Positions 5,493 to 10,554 of a DNA stretch of 10,554 nucleotides are shown piece by piece. The notes under the pieces were generated by a model. The model saw only the letters and a program-made list of their open reading frames with translations, ran no database searches and was not told the origin of the DNA. Each line of letters opens with the position of its first letter. Position 1 is the first letter of the stretch. The position numbers and the translations under genes are program-made. Source of the stretch: JAAYXS01 sp043820985 (GTDB taxonomy: Bacteria > Planctomycetota > Phycisphaerae > UBA1845 > Fen-1342); NCBI GenBank assembly GCA_043820985.1, contig JBDRDH010000218.1, forward strand, positions 1 to 10,554. The letters run 5' to 3'.

Positions 5493-7175
5493 ATGAAACG
5501 ACTGTGTTCAACCGCCAAGAATGTCGCGTTTCTCGGGACGCTTGCCGCCGCCGCGCTGCCGGTGTCCTGCGGCCTCTTAGGAGGATGTCCGCTGTCATCC
5601 GGAAACGATCAACTGCTTCTGCTGAACGACGAGGGCCGGCCAGTGGGCTGGTCTGACGAAACGCACGGCAACGACGCGACGCCGAACTACGACGTGGTCT
5701 TTCCCCAGGGCAAGGTGAACCGGCTGGATATCACGATCGCGCCGGCCGACTGGCAAGCGATGCAAGATGACATGACCGACATGCTCGGCGAGTTTGGTGC
5801 AGCCGGCGGTGAGTTGGCACCGCCACCCGGGGCCCCTGGTGACGGAGGGCCGGCCGGAGAGATTCCGCCCGAGATGGTGCCGCCGGAAGCGTTCGAGGCG
5901 TGTGAGGGGATGCAGGAAGGAGATGCCTGCGCCGTGTCGGTCGGGGGAGAGGTCATCTCCGGAACCTGCACAATGCTCTCTGATGGCCGACTGGCCTGTA
6001 TTCCGGAGGGGATGGGCGGTCCTCCGCCGGTTGATGGCTCCCCGCCCGGTGACGGCGATCAGTTCAGTCTTCTCCCGAGGAATCCGATCTACGTACCTTG
6101 CACCATGGAATTCGAGGGCAAGACGTGGTGGGACGTCGGGATTCGCTTCAAGGGGAATTCGTCGCTGATGCATCCGTGGCAGATTGGCGTTGCCAAACTT
6201 CCACTCCGGCTCGATCTCGATGAGTTCGAGGACGACTATCCGGAGATCGACGATCAGCGGTTCTTCGGTTTCAAGGAACTGGCACTGTCCAACAATTTCC
6301 GCGACCCCTCCTTCCTGCGCGAGAAGGTGGTGCACGACATCTTCCGCGAGGCTGGCGTACCGTCTCCGCGCACAGCCTTCTACCGGATGTACGTGGATTT
6401 TGGAGAAGGGTCTATGTATTTCGGACTCTACACCATGACCGAGGTGCCTGACGACCCGATGCTCGAGACCCAGTTCGGCGCCGATAGCGGTAACCTCTAC
6501 AAGCCCGAGGGTATTGGCGCAACCTGGGTGTCCTTCGACGAGGAGTCGTTCCCGAAGAAAACGAACAAGTCCACGGAAGACTGGAGCGACGTGGAGGCCG
6601 CCATCGCGGCGCTGCACGCCGACCGCTCCGATCCCGCCGCGTGGCGGGCCGGTCTGGAGGCCACGCTGAACGTTGACGAGTTCCTTCGCTGGCTCGCCGT
6701 GAACACGCTCATCCAGAACTGGGATTCGTACGGCAACACGCCCCAGAACTACTACCTCTACTCCGATCCGGCCGACGCCGATTGTCTGTACTGGATTCCC
6801 TGGGATTGCGGCGAGGCGTTCAAGTCCGGCGCGGGTGGGCAACCTTTCGCACCCCTCTCTCTCGAACTCGATGAGGTGGATGAGAACTGGCCGCTGATCC
6901 GCTTCCTGATGGACGATCCTGTGTATTGGGCAACGTACGCCTCCCACGTGCAGGACGTGATCGAGGGGGCCTGCGCTGTCGAAACCACCCAGGAGCGTTT
7001 CCTCGCCGCACATGATCTCATCGCGCCGTACGTAACAGGCGCCGACAGTGAGCAGCCCGAGTACACGTTCCTGTTCGATTCGCAGGAGTTCGACACGGAA
7101 CTCGACAACCTTCTGAATCACGTGATCCAGCGCAACGAGGCGGCGATCGAGTTCCTGGAGGCCGATCATGACTGA
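5493..7175 (+). CDS. Secreted CotH-family protein kinase (lipoprotein)
   Basis: 560 residues from the ATG at 5493, preceded by AAAGGA; the frame is open further upstream but that part does not look like protein. The N-terminus is an export signal with two possible lipobox cysteines, C26 (LPVSC) and C32 (LLGGC). The CotH kinase domain spans about 75-500: VNRLDITIAPADWQAMQDDM, WWDVGIRFKGNSS (216-234), KLPLRLDLDEF, FFGFKELALSNNFRDPSFLREKV, NLYKPEG, then the catalytic block NWDSYGNTPQNYYLY (Asp-411, Asn-419) and IPWDCGEAF (metal-binding Asp-438). CotH proteins are atypical secreted kinases known from spore coats and bacterial effectors. Two oddities: the usual WDxD motif here reads WDCG, and residues about 105-197 are an inserted Gly/Pro-rich stretch around a four-cysteine module (C137, C146, C159, C169). 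It heads the operon and overlaps the next gene by eight bases. Substrate unknown. Confidence 0.9.
   Translation: MKRLCSTAKNVAFLGTLAAAALPVSCGLLGGCPLSSGNDQLLLLNDEGRPVGWSDETHGNDATPNYDVVFPQGKVNRLDITIAPADWQAMQDDMTDMLGEFGAAGGELAPPPGAPGDGGPAGEIPPEMVPPEAFEACEGMQEGDACAVSVGGEVISGTCTMLSDGRLACIPEGMGGPPPVDGSPPGDGDQFSLLPRNPIYVPCTMEFEGKTWWDVGIRFKGNSSLMHPWQIGVAKLPLRLDLDEFEDDYPEIDDQRFFGFKELALSNNFRDPSFLREKVVHDIFREAGVPSPRTAFYRMYVDFGEGSMYFGLYTMTEVPDDPMLETQFGADSGNLYKPEGIGATWVSFDEESFPKKTNKSTEDWSDVEAAIAALHADRSDPAAWRAGLEATLNVDEFLRWLAVNTLIQNWDSYGNTPQNYYLYSDPADADCLYWIPWDCGEAFKSGAGGQPFAPLSLELDEVDENWPLIRFLMDDPVYWATYASHVQDVIEGACAVETTQERFLAAHDLIAPYVTGADSEQPEYTFLFDSQEFDTELDNLLNHVIQRNEAAIEFLEADHD
7157..7161 (+). promoter_or_regulatory. 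Ribosome binding site inside the CotH gene for the lamin-tail gene
   Basis: GGAGG lies six bases before the ATG at 7168. It decides this start against the in-frame ATG at 7177 and shows the two genes are translated together. Confidence 0.65.
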
Positions 7176-7722
7176 GATGGTGGCGACGAAGGCGGGATGG
7201 TTAAACGTCGTGATAGCGGCGATTGCTTCCGGCATTGTCCTCGCCGGATGTGGCTCGCTGGAATCTGCGCCTGCCGGACTGCCGATGCTCTACATCAACG
7301 AGTTCATGGCCAACAACGATACTGCCGTCCAGGATCCCGACGGCAGTGGCGGATACCCCGACTGGATCGAGCTCTACAACGCCGGTGACAGCGCCGTTGA
7401 TCTTGGTGGCATGTACCTGACCGACGACCTGAATCAGCCGAGGAAGTGGCGGATCCCGGACGGGGTCAGTATCGACGCTGGCGGATACCTGCTCTTCTGG
7501 GCGGACAATGATCCCGAACAGGGCGATACCCATGCCAGCTTCAAGCTGGCGTGGACCGGCGAGGCCGTCGGGCTGTTCGACACCGACGCCAATGGCAATG
7601 TGGCTATCGACACGCTGATCTTCGAAGAGCAGTCGGCGGATGTGTCGTTCGGGCGAACCACGGACGGCGCCGATGCCTGGCAAGCGCTGACCACGCCGAC
7701 GCCAGGTGGATCCAACAACTGA
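7168..7722 (+). CDS. Lipoprotein with a lamin-tail domain (LTD)
   Basis: 184 residues. The N-terminus is a lipoprotein signal with lipobox VLAGC (Cys-28, followed by Gly-Ser), so the mature protein should be lipid-anchored on the outer side of a membrane. Residues about 39-182 form one lamin-tail domain, an immunoglobulin-like beta fold. Its hallmarks are LYINEFMANN, DWIELYNAGDSAVDLGGMYLTDD, RKWRIPDGVSIDAGGYLLFWADND, a FKLAWTGEAVGLFD strand and an end of the form TPTPGGSN. Bacterial LTDs are common in secreted or surface proteins of planctomycetes and are thought to bind other macromolecules or help anchor enzymes; often one is fused to CotH. Here it is a separate gene that overlaps the end of the CotH gene, which suggests the two proteins work as a pair. 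There is no catalytic motif. The ligand is unknown. Confidence 0.85.
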   Translation: MTEMVATKAGWLNVVIAAIASGIVLAGCGSLESAPAGLPMLYINEFMANNDTAVQDPDGSGGYPDWIELYNAGDSAVDLGGMYLTDDLNQPRKWRIPDGVSIDAGGYLLFWADNDPEQGDTHASFKLAWTGEAVGLFDTDANGNVAIDTLIFEEQSADVSFGRTTDGADAWQALTTPTPGGSNN

Positions 7723-7738
7723 CAGCCGAGCCGGAACA

Positions 7739-8518
7739 ATGATGCACAGCGACGACAAAACGATGTGGTGCCGCCACGAGCTGAAATATCGTATCAGCGA
7801 AGCTCAGGCGGCGGCAATCGTGGAGTACATCCGGCCCCACATGCACCCGGATGTCCATTCCGCAGACGGTGTGTATCCGCTGGTCAGCCTGTACCTGGAT
7901 AGCGATGATCTGCGGTTCTGCCACGAGTCGTTGGATGGTGTCAAGAACCGCTACAAGCTCCGCATCCGCAGCTATCGCGACGGGCCGGACGAGCCCTGCT
8001 TCTTCGAGATCAAACGCCGCATCAACCAGATCATCGTGAAGAGCCGGGCTCAAGTGGCTCAGCGCAATATGGCGGCGTTGCTTGCCGGGACGTTACAGCC
8101 ATCACCAAGTAACGCTGACGAACGCAGGAACCTTGAGCAGTTCCTGTACTACCAGAGACTTACCGGCGCTGGGCCGGTGATGCGGGTTCGCTACCTGCGC
8201 CGCGCATTCGAAAGCAAACTGGACGACTACGTGCGCGTGACGTTTGACCACGAACTATGCCTGAACGTCACCTACACGCCGACCGTGAGGTTAAATGGCG
8301 ACGGATGGCATCGTCATCCCCAGCCCGGGGTCATTTTGGAGATCAAGTTCACCGGACGCTGCCCCATGTGGCTGAGCCGGATGGTGCGATCCTTCGGGCT
8401 TCAGTCGAAGTCAATCCCCAAGTACACGATGCTGGTCAGACAGGCGCGCGACTTGCGTTTCCTCGGTCCGGCAGCCATGCGAGACAGGAGCAATGGAACA
8501 GCTATGGTACTTTCTTGA
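7739..8518 (+). CDS. VTC-domain protein (polyphosphate polymerase type)
   Basis: 259 residues from the ATG at 7739 (7742 is also possible); an ATG at 7706 would run into the previous gene. It matches the VTC domain, a tunnel-shaped CYTH-like fold that in yeast Vtc4 makes polyphosphate from ATP. The basic and acidic residues of the tunnel are present: HELKYRI (13-19), SLYLDSDDL (50-58), RYKLRIRSY (71-79), FFEIKRR (88-94), VRYLRRAFES, VTFDHEL, ILEIKFTGRCP (199-209) and the closing SIPKYTM. It has no signal or membrane segment and should be cytoplasmic. The DUF4956 membrane protein starts inside its last 26 bases. Known bacterial VTC proteins are often next to DUF4956 and CotH genes. Polyphosphate synthesis is the best guess, but bacterial VTC proteins are little studied, and another triphosphate-using reaction is possible. 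Confidence 0.87.
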   Translation: MMHSDDKTMWCRHELKYRISEAQAAAIVEYIRPHMHPDVHSADGVYPLVSLYLDSDDLRFCHESLDGVKNRYKLRIRSYRDGPDEPCFFEIKRRINQIIVKSRAQVAQRNMAALLAGTLQPSPSNADERRNLEQFLYYQRLTGAGPVMRVRYLRRAFESKLDDYVRVTFDHELCLNVTYTPTVRLNGDGWHRHPQPGVILEIKFTGRCPMWLSRMVRSFGLQSKSIPKYTMLVRQARDLRFLGPAAMRDRSNGTAMVLS

Positions 8519-9188
8519 CGGCGGTTCGGTTCGCGGCAGCATCTTCACGCCGCAAAGCGTGCTGCTGTCGTTGCTGCTGGCCTTCGTTCTGGGGCAGGTG
8601 TTGGCGTGGGTCTACTACGGTACGCACAGTGGAATGTCCTACTCTCGGTCTTTCGTTCAGGCGTTGATTCTGATCACGGTCGTGGTCGCGATGGTAATGG
8701 CGGTGATCGGCAACAGCTTCGTCACCGCGGTCGGCCTGATGGGCGCCCTGGCGATCATCCGCTTCCGGAATATCGTCAAGGACACGCGCGATATCGCGTT
8801 CATCTTCTGCGCACTGGTAATTGGAATGGCGGCCGGTTCGCAGCGTTACGCCATCGCGATCGTGGGCGCCGTCGTCCTGTGCGCAATTGCCATCTACCTC
8901 CATCTGACGTCTTTCGGCTCGCATCGGCCGCAGAACGCGTTCCTGCGATTCAATCTGGCCGGCGCTATCGGGGCCGATCATCCTGTGCTGGGAGTACTGA
9001 AACGCTTCTGCAACAGCTTTGTGCTGATCTCGTCGCAGGACAGCAGCCTCGCTGATGCGACGGAGTATTCCTATCAACTCATGATACGCGACTACGGTTG
9101 CAACGAGGAAATGGTGGCCGCACTGGAAGACGTGCCCGACATCAGCAGCGTCAGCCTGACAATGCAAGAAGAACTGCTCGAGGTCTAG
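8493..9188 (+). CDS. DUF4956 integral membrane protein
   Basis: 231 residues. A hydrophobic N-terminal half holds about four or five membrane helices: residues 21-41, 54-73, 77-90, 100-116 and 118-138. It carries the conserved family segment GLMGALAIIRFRNIVKDTRD (about 81-100), placing basic residues and a short loop between helices. The C-terminal part (about 145-231) is soluble and probably cytoplasmic. This is the DUF4956 family, whose biochemical role is unknown. Its start lies 26 bases inside the VTC gene, with GGAG just before the ATG, so the two are translationally coupled. Because yeast polyphosphate polymerase needs membrane helices that pass the product across the membrane, DUF4956 is a reasonable candidate for a membrane partner of the VTC protein. 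That is inference from gene order. Confidence 0.85.
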   Translation: MEQLWYFLDGGSVRGSIFTPQSVLLSLLLAFVLGQVLAWVYYGTHSGMSYSRSFVQALILITVVVAMVMAVIGNSFVTAVGLMGALAIIRFRNIVKDTRDIAFIFCALVIGMAAGSQRYAIAIVGAVVLCAIAIYLHLTSFGSHRPQNAFLRFNLAGAIGADHPVLGVLKRFCNSFVLISSQDSSLADATEYSYQLMIRDYGCNEEMVAALEDVPDISSVSLTMQEELLEV

Positions 9189-9193
9189 CAGGG

Positions 9194-10333
9194 ATGACGA
9201 CAACGGCGAAATGGCAAAGCTACGGATTAGGGCGCTGGCGCCGGCAGTTGGCGCCGGTCGTAGTCTGGCTGGCTGCCTCCGCGACAGCGGGCTGGCTGTT
9301 CACGCATCGTGCCCAACGGTGCGAGTTGACCGGCATCGCCCAGGGCCAGCAGCGCCAAGTCGCCTCCCTGATCGACGGCCGATTACTGATCGTGCCCGTC
9401 CGACAATTCGAGCACGTGAAGCAGGGCCAGACGCTGGCAGTGTTGGAAGATGCCCGGGTCAGGGCGGAACTGGCCACCGCCGCGGCGGAGGTCGCTCGCT
9501 GGCGGGCGGAGCTGGCGGCGACCGAGGACCGCCTTGCTGCCGAAGCACTGGTCCAGGAAGTCGAGCAGATGGCCGAAGCCCGGCGGTTTGCCATCGACCT
9601 GGAGGACACGCGCTTGCGCGTGCTGGAACTCACCGTTGAGCTGGAGACAGACCGGATAACACTGGAGTTCCTGCGATTCCAGGCAGAGTGGCTGGGCGAT
9701 CTGTATGAGAAACGTGTTGCATCCCAGTACGAGTTCACGTCGGCGCAGTCCGAATTCGAGGCAACAAAGAAGAAGGTTGAGGAGAACGAGAACGCCCTCG
9801 CCCAGGTAGAACTCGACCTGGAAAACGCACACCGGCGTCAGGAATCCTTCGCCCGGCATCATCCGGTGCCGCCGACGTTGGACAAAGCCCTCCAGCCCCT
9901 GCGCGCCGCGCTGACCGTGCAAGAGCGCCGCATCGATGAACTGGCGCTGGAGCGTGCCATGCTAGTGCTCAGCAGCCCAATGGACGGAATCGTGAGCACC
10001 GTGCTGCGTGGCGCGGGAGAGACACTGCTGGCCGGCGAGCAGGTTCTCACTGTTGCCGCAGCGCAGCCAGCGGAGGTCATAGCCTATGCCACAGCGACAC
10101 AGGCCGCCCGCCTCGAAGCTGGTATGCCTACTGAATTGGAAGTGACCCGGGCGGGCAGCCCGAGACGGGTAGCCGACTCACACGTTGTCGCCATCGGCCC
10201 GGCGGTTGAACAGTTGCCGGTACGATTATGGCAGAACCCGGCGGTCCCCGAGTGGGGCTGGCCTATCAAGATCGCCATCGCGCCGCAGCTTGGAGCAAGG
10301 TTTGGCGAGCTGGTGGGAGTTCGAGTGCCGTGA
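9194..10333 (+). CDS. HlyD-type membrane-fusion protein
   Basis: 379 residues from the ATG at 9194, five bases after the DUF4956 stop. The frame is open further upstream, but that part overlaps DUF4956 and lacks family features. One N-terminal membrane helix (about 19-37) is followed by the first half of a lipoyl-like domain (VASLIDGRLLIVPVRQFEHVKQGQTLAVLED, 56-86). A long alpha-hairpin or coiled coil spans about 87-258 and is rich in Glu, Ala, Arg and Gln. The second lipoyl half is at 260-288 (SPMDGIVSTVLRGAGETLLAGEQVLTVA), and a beta-barrel end follows. The order is that of HlyD/EmrA adaptors, which link an inner-membrane transporter to the outer envelope. No ABC, MFS or outer-membrane partner is in the window. 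The stop overlaps the start of the next gene, so it may serve export linked to the GT39 enzyme or the VTC-DUF4956 pair. Confidence 0.85.
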   Translation: MTTTAKWQSYGLGRWRRQLAPVVVWLAASATAGWLFTHRAQRCELTGIAQGQQRQVASLIDGRLLIVPVRQFEHVKQGQTLAVLEDARVRAELATAAAEVARWRAELAATEDRLAAEALVQEVEQMAEARRFAIDLEDTRLRVLELTVELETDRITLEFLRFQAEWLGDLYEKRVASQYEFTSAQSEFEATKKKVEENENALAQVELDLENAHRRQESFARHHPVPPTLDKALQPLRAALTVQERRIDELALERAMLVLSSPMDGIVSTVLRGAGETLLAGEQVLTVAAAQPAEVIAYATATQAARLEAGMPTELEVTRAGSPRRVADSHVVAIGPAVEQLPVRLWQNPAVPEWGWPIKIAIAPQLGARFGELVGVRVP

Positions 10334-10554
10334 GCGAGCATCTTCAAGACGAGCAATCCGCCACGACGACCACGCCAAGAGACGGACGGCGTCCACACTT
10401 GTGTTTAGTTCTGATTCTGCTGCTGGCGGCGGGGCTGCGGTTGTGGAATCTTGCTGATCACGGATTCGGCAATATCTACTACGCGGCGGCCGTCAGGAGC
10501 ATGGCGAGCAGTTGGCATAACTTCCTCTACGCGTCGTTCGACCCGTCCGGCTTC
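10330..10554 (+). CDS. GT39-type membrane glycosyltransferase, N-terminal part (runs off the window)
   Basis: A GTG start at 10330 overlaps the HlyD stop as GTGA, and the frame stays open to the window end (75 residues). After a hydrophilic N-terminus comes the first membrane helix (about residues 24-41, LCLVLILLLAAGLRLWNL). After it, GNIYYAAAVRSMASSWHNFLYASFDPSGF is the conserved first extracytoplasmic loop of the ArnT/PMT-like family, closest in wording to YkcB-type mannosyltransferases. Such enzymes move a sugar from a lipid carrier to lipids or proteins outside the membrane. The catalytic and C-terminal parts are beyond the window. It is too short for the frame to be obvious by length, but the family motif and the overlapping start make it convincing. 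Confidence 0.8.
   Translation, partial: MSEHLQDEQSATTTTPRDGRRPHLCLVLILLLAAGLRLWNLADHGFGNIYYAAAVRSMASSWHNFLYASFDPSGF

Noticed and set aside
5595..7235. 546-codon open frame on the minus strand
   Set aside because: It is the shadow of the CotH gene in GC-rich DNA; its translation has no recognisable domain, while the plus-strand reading has clear CotH motifs throughout.
8502..9203. 233-codon open frame on the minus strand
   Set aside because: Antisense shadow of DUF4956; rich in Arg, His, Gln and Asp with no domain, as expected from reversed codons of a membrane protein.
1..10554. CRISPR array, rRNA or insertion sequence
   Set aside because: I saw no regularly spaced direct repeats, no rRNA segments and no transposase on either strand.

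Overview
The window is GC-rich bacterial DNA with dense coding. A PEP-CTERM surface protein, a CotH-family kinase and a lamin-tail lipoprotein together suggest a member of the Planctomycetota or a relative such as Verrucomicrobiota. This is inferred from gene content; there is no rRNA or marker gene to settle it.

Left part (1-2265). A small uncharacterised plus-strand gene (36-539) is followed by a minus-strand remnant of an AraC-family regulator holding only its C-terminal DNA-binding end (646-831). Next is an intact PEP-CTERM surface protein gene on the minus strand (921-1895) with its own promoter. Beyond it lie a strong hairpin (2108-2135), the 3' part of a tRNA gene with anticodon CAT (2181-2222) and a second hairpin (2227-2251). 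This stretch looks like a rearrangement or integration boundary.

Middle part (2266-5400). A minus-strand operon runs from right to left: a CpxR-like response regulator, a CpxA-like sensor kinase, and an AraC-family regulator whose second helix-turn-helix has been lost at the boundary. A promoter, a CpxR-box-like repeat and a GTAAAG/CTTTAC dyad lie upstream of the response regulator. The operon is divergent from the right-hand operon and may control itself and possibly its neighbour.

Right part (5395-10554). A tightly packed plus-strand operon encodes a secreted CotH-like kinase, a lamin-tail lipoprotein, a VTC-domain (polyphosphate polymerase type) protein, a DUF4956 membrane protein, an HlyD-type membrane-fusion protein and the start of a GT39-type glycosyltransferase. 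Most genes overlap or nearly touch. The best reading is an envelope or extracellular system that joins polyphosphate or nucleotide chemistry in the cytoplasm, a membrane module, export and glycosylation, and an outer-surface kinase with a matrix-binding lipoprotein. The family calls are firm; the joint function is inferred and is the most interesting candidate here.
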